64,000 bases of DNA from Burkholderiales bacterium RIFCSPLOWO2_12_FULL_61_40 (GTDB lineage: Bacteria; Pseudomonadota; Gammaproteobacteria; Burkholderiales; Burkholderiaceae_C): the NCBI GenBank assembly GCA_001770935.1, contig MESI01000035.1, forward strand, positions 1 to 64,000, in the 5' to 3' direction. The notes below the pieces were generated by a model. The model had not been told where the DNA came from. It worked only from the letters and a program-made list of their open reading frames with translations, and ran no database searches. A program made the translations under genes and the position numbers. Shown one piece after another: positions 27,557-36,107 of this stretch; the stretch's first letter is position 1, and every line of letters starts with the position of its first letter.

Positions 27557-27941
27557 GTTTGATCACGCATCTGTCTGGGCGCAGATCCTGCAGGATGAAC
27601 CGCAGCTGGAATTCGCGGTGCTGGTGGGTAGTCGCGCCAAGGGCAATGCGCGCGCAGACAGCGACTGGGACATCGCCCTGCAATGGTTCCCAAATCTTGA
27701 CTTGCTTGCCGTTTTGGCTGCCACCGAAACTCTGCGGCGCAAATTGGCGCTTGCCTTGCATGTCAGTGTGGATGCCATTGACCTCATCGAGCTACGCCGT
27801 GCCAACCTGGCCATGCGCGCCAGTGTGGCCGAAGAAGGCATTCCCCTGGCGGGTGCTGATTCACTCGCTTGGGCGCACTTTTTGCGGCGCACTTGGCGTG
27901 ATTTGGAAGACTTTTATTGGGACAGGCAACATGCGGCTTGA
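27549..27941 (+). CDS. MntA-type nucleotidyltransferase antitoxin (first module)
   Basis: 130 residues starting MPKFDHASVWAQIL. The minimal nucleotidyltransferase signature GSRAKGNARADSDWD fits GSx10DxD near residue 28, the metal-binding pair of MNT-domain proteins. In the characterised MntA-HepT systems MntA adds AMP units to a tyrosine of the HEPN toxin and thereby silences it. The gene overlaps the 3' end of uppS by eight bases and the following HEPN gene by eleven, so the three are probably translated together. Placement directly behind uppS is unusual. Confidence 0.85.
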   Translation: MPKFDHASVWAQILQDEPQLEFAVLVGSRAKGNARADSDWDIALQWFPNLDLLAVLAATETLRRKLALALHVSVDAIDLIELRRANLAMRASVAEEGIPLAGADSLAWAHFLRRTWRDLEDFYWDRQHAA

Positions 27942-28344
27942 CTTGTACCAAGCCGAGACGGCGCGCATTGCCGCTGAACAGGGTGCGCTGCTGGCGCAGG
28001 CCAAAGGCATCCTCGCCACCGGGCGCGGGCTAACGGCATTGGAGCAAAGCGGCGTGTTACATGCCTTGCAGGTGCTTATTGAAAACGCCATTGGCAAAAC
28101 CAAGCAATTGCTTAAAGCACAGAATCAGCCCGTTCCCGTGTCGGGCTACGACGCGTTCAAGGCGCTGGCCCAGCGTGGCTTGCTTGATCAGTCAGACTTG
28201 GCCGCCTGGAATGCAGTGATTGGGCTGCGTAACCGCATTGTTCATGACTACATGAATATTGATATGGACCAGGTCATGGCTCTGGTTGCCGCTGATAAGG
28301 CGCAGTTCATTGTTCAGTTTTTGCTTAAAGAAATTACCGACTGA
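27931..28344 (+). CDS. HepT-type HEPN ribonuclease toxin (first module)
   Basis: 137 residues, helical, with the HEPN signature GLRNRIVHDYMNID (R-x4-H followed by Tyr) near residue 98. R and H form the RNase site and the adjacent Tyr is the residue AMPylated in the MntA-HepT model. It starts at the ATG 27931 inside the 3' end of the nucleotidyltransferase gene. Toxin assignment rests on motif and pairing. It ends 49 bp before the SLBB export gene. Confidence 0.85.
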   Translation: MRLDLYQAETARIAAEQGALLAQAKGILATGRGLTALEQSGVLHALQVLIENAIGKTKQLLKAQNQPVPVSGYDAFKALAQRGLLDQSDLAAWNAVIGLRNRIVHDYMNIDMDQVMALVAADKAQFIVQFLLKEITD

Positions 28345-28393
28345 GCCTTCGTGGTTCAATTCGCGCACTAACGCCATAGAAAATACAAACCCC

Positions 28394-31087
28394 ATGCAGA
28401 TAGCGCCCTTTATAAATACAACAGCCAATTTGAAGTTCCACTGTCTGCGAATCGCACTGGCAGGGCTTGGTTTGGTGCTCAGTGCCGGGCTGCAAGCCCA
28501 GACGTCGGCCCCCTCTTTGGGCGGTGGCTCTTCGGTTTCGTCCGGTTCCGTTACCTTAGACGCCGCCCCTGCAACGCCTGCTGGCGCGCGTGCAGGACTC
28601 AACCCACAGGCAGCAGCACAGCAGCCAGCCGCAACTCCAGATGCCAAGGCGGACGCCCAAAACGCAAATGCGCAAGCCCAAGAATCAGACACACAAGCCA
28701 AAACAAGCCCAGAAGACTCCCAGCCCCCCGCTGCTGAAATAGTCAAAGACTCGGCAGCAGACGATATCGAGTTCCAGCGTTTTGTGCGCAGCGCCACAGG
28801 GCAGTCTTTAAGGCTCTTTGGGTACGAGTTGTTTGCCAACTCCAGTAGATTTGCGTCTGTGCAGGCAGCACCGGTACCTGCAGGATACGTACTTGGGCCA
28901 GGCGATGAACTGGTGGTTCAGGTCAATGGCCTGATTGAAATCAATGAACGGCTGGTCATCGACCGCGATGGCCGAGTCATGGTGCCAAAAGTCGGACCAT
29001 TGAACCTGGCTGGCGTCGCTTTGAGTGATGCCGAAAAAATCTTTAGCAACCATATCGGCAAGGTTTTTCGCAACTTCACCGTCAGCGTAACGATGGGTCG
29101 TCTGCGCAGCATTGAAGTGTTTGTGGTGGGGCAAGCCCGCAAGCCCGGCAAACATTTGGTCAGCAGCTTGTCGTCGTTGATCAACGCCTTGTTTGAAACT
29201 GGCGGACCCAGCTCCAACGGCAGTATGCGGGCCATTGAACTCCGGCGAGCGGGTAAAAAAATTGCCACGGTCGATATGTATTCATTTTTGGCACGGGGCG
29301 ACAACAGTGCCGATGTGAAATTGCTGGCAGGCGACATCATCTTCATCCCCCCAGCCAGTGCGCGTGCCGCACTCCTGGGCACAATCAATGCACCGGCCAT
29401 TTACGAGCTCCGTCCCAACGAGACCATCAGCGAGATTTTGGGTATGTCGGGAGGCTTGCCTACGCTGGCCGCCCCCCAAAAGGCCCAGTTGGAGCGACTG
29501 GATGCCAATCGGGACATCGCCCGTTATGTTGAAGACTTTGCGCTAGACCAAAAAGGGCTTGGCCTCGTCCTCAAAGCGGGCGACATCGTGACTGTTTTTC
29601 AAATCAGCCCGCAAATCGCCAATGTCGTCACTTTGCAAGGCAATGTGGCCGCGCCACTGCGCTATACCTACAAGCCCGGTATGCGCGTGGCCGATTTGTT
29701 GAGTGACAAGCGTTTGCTTATTCCCGGCAGCTATTGGCAGCAAATTAACCAAGGGGCTGCTGCAGGCAACTATTCACGCCCTGAAGTCAATCTGGACTAC
29801 GCCACTATTCAGAGATTGGACCCCATTGCGCTGCGCACCAGGCTCATTGCTTTCAACCCGGCCAAGGCCATCGCGCTGGAAAGCACGGAAAATCTGGAGT
29901 TGATGAGCGGGGATATCGTCACCGTCTATGGCCCCAAAGACGCAGGCCCCGAGACAGACAACAGCGTAGTCGTCACAGGCGAAGTCGTGGGCGGCACCAA
30001 ACGTTTTGTATGGCGTGAGGGCTTCACCATTAAAGACATCATTCCTTCTGCGCAATGGCTGGTGGATTACTACAGCTACTGGCAACGGCCCGTAGCCAGC
30101 AGTTTGCGCAACGATATCAACTGGGATTACGCGCAAGTCATTCGCCGAGATCCCGCCACTTTGACCAGCAAGGCCATTACATTCAACCTCGGCAACGCCG
30201 TTCTAAAGGGCATCCCTGCAGACAACATTCGCCTGGAATCGGGTGACAAAGTTGCATTGTTTACCACTGCCCAACTTGCCGTGCCATTGGAGAAACGCAC
30301 CCAGTTGGTGACCGTATCGGGCGAAGTAGCGGTGCCCGGCGTATACCAAACCCATCCTGGCGAAACTCTCCCGCAGTTGCTAAAGCGCATTGGTGGCCTC
30401 ACCCCCCAAGCCTATGTGTTTGGCAGCGAGTTCAGCCGCGAATCAGTCCGTACACGCCAGCAAGACAACCTGGATGCACTTATTCGCCGCCTGGAAGCGC
30501 AGTACCAATCCCAGGCAGGCAGTGTTGCTGCCAACCGCACGGGGGAAACAGCAGCCCAGGCCCAACTGGTACAACAGCAGCAAGCCCAGCAACTCAAAAG
30601 CCAGATCGACAGACTCAAGGCCTTCAAAAGCAATGGCCGCCTGGCCATGGAGCTGGACCCGCAGGCCCAAACCCTGGCCGCCTTGCCCGCCTTGCCGCTG
30701 GAAGATGGCGACCGCATCCTCATCCCCGCTATACCGGGGTTTGTCTCGGCCTATGGCTCGGTGAACAACGAAAACGTGTTCATCTACAAACAAGGCAAAA
30801 CGGTGGCTGACGTGCTCAAATCCGCAGGTTTGACCGACGACGCCGAACCCGATCAGGCCTTCGTGCTGCGGGCCGATGGCAGCATCATTGCCCGGCGTGA
30901 CCGGGGTGGCCTGTTTGGCGGCAACTTTGAATCCATCCAGGTCATGCCCGGCGACGCCTTGGTGGTGCCCGCGCAAGTGGACCGCCGCACCGCCTATTCC
31001 AAATTCATAGAAGGCGCCAAGGACTGGACGGCCATCTTCTACCAATTCGGCCTGGGGGCCGCGGCACTTAAGACACTAAGGAACTGA
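28394..31087 (+). CDS. Large SLBB-domain polysaccharide export protein (Wza-like)
   Basis: 897 residues from the ATG at 28394, giving a signal peptide (ALAGLGLVLSAGLQAQ, cleavage near residue 36). A Gln/Ala/Pro-rich disordered stretch runs to about residue 115. The Poly_export domain (GYVLGPGDELVVQVNG) begins near 160. About six SLBB-like repeats follow, beginning near residues 239, 324, 410, 523, 636 and 780 (for example TVSGEVAVPGVYQTHPGETL). A Gln-rich coiled stretch sits near 700-750 and a hydrophobic C-terminus (IFYQFGLGAAAL) may cross the outer membrane. No lipobox Cys is seen, unlike Wza. It should form the export channel for the polysaccharide made by this locus. It is more than twice the size of E. 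coli Wza. Confidence 0.9.
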   Translation: MQIAPFINTTANLKFHCLRIALAGLGLVLSAGLQAQTSAPSLGGGSSVSSGSVTLDAAPATPAGARAGLNPQAAAQQPAATPDAKADAQNANAQAQESDTQAKTSPEDSQPPAAEIVKDSAADDIEFQRFVRSATGQSLRLFGYELFANSSRFASVQAAPVPAGYVLGPGDELVVQVNGLIEINERLVIDRDGRVMVPKVGPLNLAGVALSDAEKIFSNHIGKVFRNFTVSVTMGRLRSIEVFVVGQARKPGKHLVSSLSSLINALFETGGPSSNGSMRAIELRRAGKKIATVDMYSFLARGDNSADVKLLAGDIIFIPPASARAALLGTINAPAIYELRPNETISEILGMSGGLPTLAAPQKAQLERLDANRDIARYVEDFALDQKGLGLVLKAGDIVTVFQISPQIANVVTLQGNVAAPLRYTYKPGMRVADLLSDKRLLIPGSYWQQINQGAAAGNYSRPEVNLDYATIQRLDPIALRTRLIAFNPAKAIALESTENLELMSGDIVTVYGPKDAGPETDNSVVVTGEVVGGTKRFVWREGFTIKDIIPSAQWLVDYYSYWQRPVASSLRNDINWDYAQVIRRDPATLTSKAITFNLGNAVLKGIPADNIRLESGDKVALFTTAQLAVPLEKRTQLVTVSGEVAVPGVYQTHPGETLPQLLKRIGGLTPQAYVFGSEFSRESVRTRQQDNLDALIRRLEAQYQSQAGSVAANRTGETAAQAQLVQQQQAQQLKSQIDRLKAFKSNGRLAMELDPQAQTLAALPALPLEDGDRILIPAIPGFVSAYGSVNNENVFIYKQGKTVADVLKSAGLTDDAEPDQAFVLRADGSIIARRDRGGLFGGNFESIQVMPGDALVVPAQVDRRTAYSKFIEGAKDWTAIFYQFGLGAAALKTLRN

Positions 31088-31094
31088 GGCAAAC

Positions 31095-31511
31095 ATGAAT
31101 AGGTCCTCACCACAGTCTTTATCTGAGATGGATACGCAATTGCGCCAAGTGCTGGCACGTTTTCCTGATCTGGTGCTTGGATTGGTGTTTGGTTCGGTTG
31201 CGCAAGGGCGGCAACGGCCTGACAGTGATCTGGACATTGCGGTGCAGGCCAAGCAGGCTTTTACCGTGGAAGAAAAAACGGCGCTTATCGAAGCCCTTGC
31301 CCAAAGCACTGGCCGCCCTATTGATCTGATTGATTTGAAAGTAGTGGCAGAGCCCTTGCTGGGGCAAATCCTGCGGCATGGCCGTCGGTTATTTGGCAGC
31401 AACACTGCATACGCGCAATTAATCAGCCGCCACTTGTTTGAGCAGGCAGACTTTATGCCCTACCGCTCCAGGATACTTGCAGAAAGGCGGGCGGCATGGA
31501 TCGGGAAGTAG
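31095..31511 (+). CDS. MntA-type nucleotidyltransferase antitoxin (second module)
   Basis: 138 residues with GSVAQGRQRPDSDLD (GSx10DxD) near residue 34 and PIDLIDLK downstream. It has the same fold class as the gene at 27549, but the two are clearly diverged, so this is not a recent duplicate. It lies eight bp after the SLBB gene and overlaps the following HEPN gene by 16 bases. Antitoxin function by AMPylation is inferred from the family. Confidence 0.85.
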   Translation: MNRSSPQSLSEMDTQLRQVLARFPDLVLGLVFGSVAQGRQRPDSDLDIAVQAKQAFTVEEKTALIEALAQSTGRPIDLIDLKVVAEPLLGQILRHGRRLFGSNTAYAQLISRHLFEQADFMPYRSRILAERRAAWIGK

Positions 31512-31915
31512 TTGAACAAAAACTGGAATCCCTGCGGCGCTGTTTGCAGCGCATCGAAACCAAATGCCCCTCAGATGCAAATATGCTCGTTGCAGAGTTT
31601 GACCTGCAAGACATCATCTCGCTTAACCTTAGCAGAGCCGTTCAGCTGTGTGTAGACATTGGTGCGCATTTGATTTCGGAGATGAATAACCCCCCGCCAG
31701 ACACCATGGGCCAGACATTTGACATACTTGCACAGACCGGGCTATTGGACGCCTCGCTGGCGAGCAATCTCAAAAAGGCGGTTGGATTTCGCAATATTGC
31801 TGTTCACAACTACGAAGCCATCAATTGGCACATCGTGCACAGCATCGTAAAAAACCATTTGACCGATTTTGCAGCCTTTGCGCATGTTGTGTCTTTGAAA
31901 TTGAACCATCCATGA
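31496..31915 (+). CDS. HepT-type HEPN ribonuclease toxin (second module)
   Basis: 139 residues, all-helical, with VGFRNIAVHNYEAIN near residue 100 giving the R-x4-H and Tyr of HEPN toxins. It starts at the ATG 31496 inside the 3' end of the nucleotidyltransferase gene. Its stop codon overlaps the wzz start (ATGA at 31912-31915), so the toxin-antitoxin pair is translationally embedded in the export operon between the outer-membrane and chain-length components. Confidence 0.85.
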   Translation: MDREVVEQKLESLRRCLQRIETKCPSDANMLVAEFDLQDIISLNLSRAVQLCVDIGAHLISEMNNPPPDTMGQTFDILAQTGLLDASLASNLKKAVGFRNIAVHNYEAINWHIVHSIVKNHLTDFAAFAHVVSLKLNHP

Positions 31916-33075
31916 ATCAAACCACTGAGCCCGTAGAAGACGACGAAATCAACCTGCTCGATTTGCTGCAGGTTATTGTGGACAATCTGCGCCTATTGGT
32001 GCTGGCGCCCCTGGCCGCAGGCCTGCTGGCGCTGGGTATCACGTTTGCCATTGCGCCCACCTTTACCGCCACCACCGTATTCATGCCGCCACAACAACAG
32101 CAAAGTGGTGCAGCTGCCATGCTGGCTGGTTTAGGCGCTCTGGGTGGTTTGGCCGGTGCCGCCACCGGCATCAAAAACCCCAACGACCAGTTTGTGGCGT
32201 TTTTAAAGAGCGATTCCATCGCCAACGCCCTGATCGACCGCTTCAAACTCATGGAGCGGTACAAGTCCCAACTTAAAACCGACGCCCGTAGAACACTGGA
32301 CGGTGTCAGCAAAATCGCCAGTGGCAAAGATGGCCTTATTACCGTGGAGGTGGACGACAAAGACCCCGTGCTTGCCGCCCAGCTGGCCAACGCCTATGTA
32401 GAAGAACTGGGCAAAATGCTCAACCGCCTGGCTATTACCGAGGCACAGCAACGCCGGGCATTCTTTGAAAAGCAGCTTTTGCAAACCAAAGACAAACGCA
32501 CCGTGGCAGAGCAGGCCCTGCGGGCCAGCGGCGTCAACAGCTCGGCCCTTAAGTCCAACCCAGAAGCGGCCATCAAAGCCGTGGCCGAATTGCAGGCGCA
32601 AATTGCAGCGCAAGAAGTCAAGCTGGCCAGCATGCGCGGCTACCTCACCGAGGCGGCCCCAGACTTCAAACAAGCCCAAACCGAACTGGCTGCCCTGCGC
32701 GCCCAGTTTGCCAAAGCCGAGAAGTCGTCCACCCCCACCGGTGGTGCGGATGCCGACTACGTAGCCCGTTTTCGCGACGTCAAGTATTTTGAAACCCTGT
32801 TTGAACTCTTTGCCAAACAGTTTGAGCTGGCCAAGGTGGACGAAGCACGTGAAGGCGCCGTCATTCAAGTGGTAGATGCCGCCGAACCACCCGAGCGCAA
32901 AAGCAAACCTAAAAAGGCGCTGATCGCGGTGCTGACTACATTGGCCATGGGCATGGTTTTGCTGCTGTTTGTTTTCATTCGAACAGCATGGCAAGGTGCC
33001 GCCCAGACCCCCGAAACCGCAGAAAAAATGCTCCGCCTGCGCGGCGCATTTGCAAAGGCGCTGGGTCGCGCCTGA
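31912..33075 (+). CDS. Wzz/chain-length determinant family inner-membrane protein
   Basis: 387 residues: a cytoplasmic N-terminus with EINLLDLLQVIVDN, a first membrane helix near residues 26-48, a large periplasmic region with coiled-coil character (residues about 160-310, TEAQQRRAFFEKQL and ELQAQIAAQEVKL), and a second membrane helix near 343-363 preceded by AAEPPERKSKPKKAL, the proline-rich hallmark of this class. No tyrosine kinase domain is fused. It sets chain length together with the polymerase. ATGA overlap with the upstream toxin gene; wecA-like gene 11 bp downstream. Confidence 0.9.
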   Translation: MNQTTEPVEDDEINLLDLLQVIVDNLRLLVLAPLAAGLLALGITFAIAPTFTATTVFMPPQQQQSGAAAMLAGLGALGGLAGAATGIKNPNDQFVAFLKSDSIANALIDRFKLMERYKSQLKTDARRTLDGVSKIASGKDGLITVEVDDKDPVLAAQLANAYVEELGKMLNRLAITEAQQRRAFFEKQLLQTKDKRTVAEQALRASGVNSSALKSNPEAAIKAVAELQAQIAAQEVKLASMRGYLTEAAPDFKQAQTELAALRAQFAKAEKSSTPTGGADADYVARFRDVKYFETLFELFAKQFELAKVDEAREGAVIQVVDAAEPPERKSKPKKALIAVLTTLAMGMVLLLFVFIRTAWQGAAQTPETAEKMLRLRGAFAKALGRA

Positions 33076-33086
33076 ACCAACGCTTT

Positions 33087-34184
33087 ATGTTCATTTATCT
33101 GACCATCTTTACCGTTACCGCATTGGCGGGTGTGGCACTGGTGCTTACCCAACGCTGGCACGGCCATTTCAGCATGGACGGCACCTCGGGCGTGCAAAAG
33201 CACCATACGGTGCCTACGCCCCGCATTGGTGGTGTCGCCATCGTGGCGGGTCTGCTGGCCGCCTGGCTGCTGGTGGAACCAGATAATGTGGCTGATGTTT
33301 TGGGCCCCATGCTGCTGGCGGGAATTCCGGCTTTTGCGTTTGGGCTGGCTGAAGACATCACCAAACGGGTGGGCGTGCTTCCGCGCCTGCTGGCCACCAT
33401 GTTCAGTGGTGCACTGGCCTGGTACCTGACCGGTGTAGCCATGCAAGACACCGGTTTCCCGCCGCTGGATTTACTCCTGCAGTTCACCCCGCTGGCGGTG
33501 CTGTTTACAGCTTTTGCAGTGGGTGGGGTGGCCAATGCGGTCAACATCATTGACGGCTTCAATGGTCTGGCTGCCGGCTCGGTGGCCATCATGCTTGGTG
33601 CTCTGGGGCTGATTGCGCTAAACGTAGGCGATGGGGCATTGGCCACAGTGTGTTTTGTCCTGGCAACCAGTGCCCTGGGCTTTGGTGCTGTCAACTGGCC
33701 CATGGGCAAGATATTTTTAGGCGATGGCGGTGCCTATTTGCTAGGTTTCTGCCTGGCCTGGGTGGCAGTGCTGCTGCCCATGCGCAGCCCACAGATTAAT
33801 GCATGGGCCACCATTCTGGTATGTGCTTACCCAGTGCTGGAAGTGGTTTTTTCCGTTCTCCGCCGCCGCAAGCGGGTGGGGCACCACCCAGGCCAGCCCG
33901 ACAAAGTGCATCTGCACCACCTGATTCACCGCCGTGTGGTGTGCAAACTATTTCCCCACCACAGTGCTGCTTTAAAAAATGGTCTGACCAGCGTGCTGTG
34001 CTGGCCTTGCGCCGCATTGCCTGCCGCATGGGGCGTTTTTTATGCGGGGAACACGCCCATGCTTATTCTTGGGTTGGCCCTGGTTTGTTTTGGCTACGCC
34101 GCCCTCTACGCACGCCTGAGCCAATTTCGCTGGTGCTTTAGCGCATTGACGCTGCAAGCAAAAATCGCCACAACAAACCCATGA
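33087..34184 (+). CDS. WecA/MraY-family undecaprenyl-phosphate sugar-1-phosphate transferase
   Basis: 365 residues, about ten membrane helices, starting MFIYLTIFTVTALAGVAL. MraY/WecA motifs are seen: HHTVPTPRIGGVAI near residue 38, NAVNIIDGFNGLAAG near 151, GKIFLGDGGAYLLG near 208, and KVHLHHLIHRR near 273 (the HIHH-like loop). It loads the first sugar phosphate, probably HexNAc-1-P, on undecaprenyl phosphate in the inner membrane and so starts the repeat unit. The exact sugar cannot be read from sequence. The gene follows wzz by 11 bp. Confidence 0.9.
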   Translation: MFIYLTIFTVTALAGVALVLTQRWHGHFSMDGTSGVQKHHTVPTPRIGGVAIVAGLLAAWLLVEPDNVADVLGPMLLAGIPAFAFGLAEDITKRVGVLPRLLATMFSGALAWYLTGVAMQDTGFPPLDLLLQFTPLAVLFTAFAVGGVANAVNIIDGFNGLAAGSVAIMLGALGLIALNVGDGALATVCFVLATSALGFGAVNWPMGKIFLGDGGAYLLGFCLAWVAVLLPMRSPQINAWATILVCAYPVLEVVFSVLRRRKRVGHHPGQPDKVHLHHLIHRRVVCKLFPHHSAALKNGLTSVLCWPCAALPAAWGVFYAGNTPMLILGLALVCFGYAALYARLSQFRWCFSALTLQAKIATTNP

Positions 34185-34232
34185 GTCAACAACCTAACTG
34201 GGCTGGCCAGCCAAATTGAACCTGGATTCAGC

Positions 34233-35036
34233 ATGAGCACCATCAAACTGTTCGAGACAAGCCAAGTCCGCTCCCAATGGGATGCGGAGAAAGAAGCCTG
34301 GTTTTTCAGCATTGTGGATGTCATTGCCGTGTTGACCGATAGCGCTGATGCTGGGGCATATTGGCGCAAGCTCAAGCAGCGACTCAAGGCAGAGGGCAAT
34401 GAAACCGTGACAAATTGTCACGGTTTGAAAATGACAGCACCTGATGGCAAACAGCGGATCACAGACGTAGCCGACACCGAACAACTGCTGCGCCTAATCC
34501 AATCCATTCCCTCACCCAAGGCAGAGCCCTTCAAACAATGGCTGGCGCGGGTGGGTTACGAGCGCGTTGAAGAAACCGACGACCCCGAGCTGGCTTTTGA
34601 CCGGGCCATGGCGACCTATCTGAAAAAAGGCTACTCCAAAGATTGGATCAACCAGCGGCTGAAAAGCATAGAGGTACGCAAAGACCTCACCGACGAATGG
34701 GAAAACCGTGGGGTTAAACAGGGCCAAGAGTTTGCCATCCTGACCGACGAAATCACCAAAGCCTGGAGCGGCCTGAGCACGCGCCAATACCGCCAGCACA
34801 AAGACCTGAAAAAAGAGAACCTGCGTGACCACATGACCAACATGGAACTGGTGCTCAACATGCTGGCCGAAGCCACCACCACAGAAATATCACGCGAAAA
34901 ATTGCCTACTGGCTTTGACGAAAGCCTGGAAATCGCCCAACAAGGTGGAACTATTGCCGGTAACACCCGAAAAGCCATTGAGGCAAAATCTGGCAAAGCC
35001 ATCATCAGCAGCCGTAACGCCAAAAAACTCAAGTAA
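34233..35036 (+). CDS. Bro-N domain protein (phage antirepressor-like)
   Basis: 267 residues. The N-terminal Bro-N domain includes RSQWDAEKEAWFFSIVDVI and YWRKLKQRL, then TDVADTEQLLRLIQSIPSPK, KAEPFKQWLA and later YSKDWINQRLKSIEVR. Such proteins occur in phages and bacterial accessory DNA, often as antirepressors or DNA-binding regulators, and nothing ties them to polysaccharide synthesis. The coding sequence contains a 25-bp perfect palindrome (34402-34426). A dispersed repeat and a gmd fragment follow, so this looks like a passenger gene. Confidence 0.8.
   Translation: MSTIKLFETSQVRSQWDAEKEAWFFSIVDVIAVLTDSADAGAYWRKLKQRLKAEGNETVTNCHGLKMTAPDGKQRITDVADTEQLLRLIQSIPSPKAEPFKQWLARVGYERVEETDDPELAFDRAMATYLKKGYSKDWINQRLKSIEVRKDLTDEWENRGVKQGQEFAILTDEITKAWSGLSTRQYRQHKDLKKENLRDHMTNMELVLNMLAEATTTEISREKLPTGFDESLEIAQQGGTIAGNTRKAIEAKSGKAIISSRNAKKLK
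34402..34426. repeat. 25-bp perfect palindrome inside the Bro-N gene
   Basis: Arms AAACCGTGACAA and TTGTCACGGTTT surround a single A. It is translated as part of ETVTNCHGLK. A protein-coding constraint may explain it, but it also has the form of a dimeric DNA-binding site. Confidence 0.6.
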
Positions 35037-35040
35037 AAAC

Positions 35041-35089
35041 AGCCTCTAGCCCCCGCCAATCAAGCGCGAGCAGCTATCAAATTCATATC
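35041..35089 (+). repeat. Copy of short dispersed repeat after the Bro-N gene
   Basis: AGCCTCTAGCCCCCGCCAAT then CAAGCGCGAGCAGCTATCAA and ATTCATAT. It is nearly identical to the copy at 37073-37121 and starts four bases after the Bro-N stop codon. Confidence 0.8.
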
Positions 35090-35096
35090 GCTCACC

Positions 35097-35168
35097 ATGT
35101 CAACAATCCAATCAGGTACCCAAAAAGCCGCCCTCATCACCTGCATCACCGGCCAAGACGGAGCCTAG
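35097..35168 (+). pseudogene. Truncated duplicate of the gmd 5' end
   Basis: A 23-residue ORF, MSTIQSGTQKAALITCITGQ then DGA and TAG, mirrors the start of the real Gmd ([20 protein letters not shown]). The first Gly of the Rossmann motif is Cys here. Together with the repeat in front, about 122 bases (35042-35163) match 37074-37195 with about ten differences counted by eye. Nothing of gmd remains after this point. Confidence 0.85.
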
Positions 35169-35205
35169 AACCCGTGCAAACAAAGGTAAACAAAGGCCAT
35201 CCACC

Positions 35206-35505
35206 ATGCGGCTGACCCCAGAGCAAATTGAAGCCATCAAGCAAACGGCCCAGGCCGTGCTTGGGGTCAATGCGCGCGTGACGCTATTTGGCTCACGCGT
35301 GGACGACTCAAAAAAAGGGGGGGATATTGATCTGCTTTTTGAAACTGACCGCCCGCTAGACAACCGTGCTGCGACCATTGGGGCAATTTATGTTGAGCTC
35401 ATCCGCAAGCTGGGCGACCGCAAAATTGACATCATCCTCAAAGACCCAGCCACACCTCCCGCCCCTGTGCTGACCATTGCAAAGCAAACCGGCATCCAGC
35501 TATGA
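35206..35505 (+). CDS. Nucleotidyltransferase-domain protein, probable orphan antitoxin
   Basis: 99 residues with LFGSRVDDSKKGGDIDLLFE near residue 28 (GSx9DxD), one residue shorter than the spacing in the two MntA-like genes of this locus. It resembles the small nucleotidyltransferases that pair with HEPN or similar helical toxins. Its stop overlaps a 27-residue ORF that looks like the remnant of the partner. It lies between the gmd fragment and the EPS regulator. Confidence 0.75.
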   Translation: MRLTPEQIEAIKQTAQAVLGVNARVTLFGSRVDDSKKGGDIDLLFETDRPLDNRAATIGAIYVELIRKLGDRKIDIILKDPATPPAPVLTIAKQTGIQL

Positions 35506-35585
35506 ACCTTAAATACCTGCCAGAACACGCACAAGCTGAATTTGATGGAAATTGGGTGCAAAACTATTATTTTCGCTGCCAGTAA
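35502..35585 (+). pseudogene. Remnant of the nucleotidyltransferase partner gene
   Basis: The ORF MNLKYLPEHAQAEFDGNWVQ ends after seven more residues at TAA. It begins with an ATGA overlap, exactly where the partner of a nucleotidyltransferase module should start, but it is far too short for a HEPN or other toxin. The 150 bp that follow carry no recognisable continuation. Loss of the toxin is inference. Confidence 0.55.
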
Positions 35586-35735
35586 AAGCAAATAGCCGAG
35601 GCTACAATTGTTTAAAAATAAAACAGCTGCATGTTACCGGCCAATCTGTCACACGCCCATTTCGGCGCCTACTGGCTGCGGTAGCCATTCTGAACCGGTT
35701 TTACTCAGCACTCGTACCTCTTAGCACGCAAAAGA

Positions 35736-36107
35736 ATGACCACCCGCCGCCAGACCGCAAACGACGACACCCTGTTTTGGACGCTCAAGCTACTCCAGGA
35801 AAACCCTGGCGTGACCCAACGCACCTTGGCCAAAGAGGTGGGCATCAATGTCAGCAGCATCAACTTCTGCCTCAAAGCCTTGGTAGAAAAAGGCTGGATC
35901 AAGATGGGCAACTTCAGCAAGAACCCCGACAAACTGAGTTACGCCTATCTGCTTACACCCACCGGTGTGGCTGAAAAGGCGGCACTGACCCGGCGCTTCT
36001 TGCAGCGCAAGATGGCTGAATATGAAAAGCTGCGTGAAGAAATTGAGGCGCTGCAGCTTGAGGCTGGTCAGCCATCAACATCCACACCAGCAAAACCCGG
36101 TTTATGA
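35736..36107 (+). CDS. MarR-family EPS-associated transcriptional regulator
   Basis: 123 residues with a winged helix: [20 protein letters not shown], then a recognition helix ([25 protein letters not shown] reads through it) and the wing [20 protein letters not shown]-terminal coiled segment follows ([21 protein letters not shown]). This is the layout of the MarR-like regulators found in exopolysaccharide loci. Its stop overlaps the fcl start by four bases (ATGA at 36104), so regulator and fucose gene are coupled. It probably controls this locus. Confidence 0.85.
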   Translation: MTTRRQTANDDTLFWTLKLLQENPGVTQRTLAKEVGINVSSINFCLKALVEKGWIKMGNFSKNPDKLSYAYLLTPTGVAEKAALTRRFLQRKMAEYEKLREEIEALQLEAGQPSTSTPAKPGL

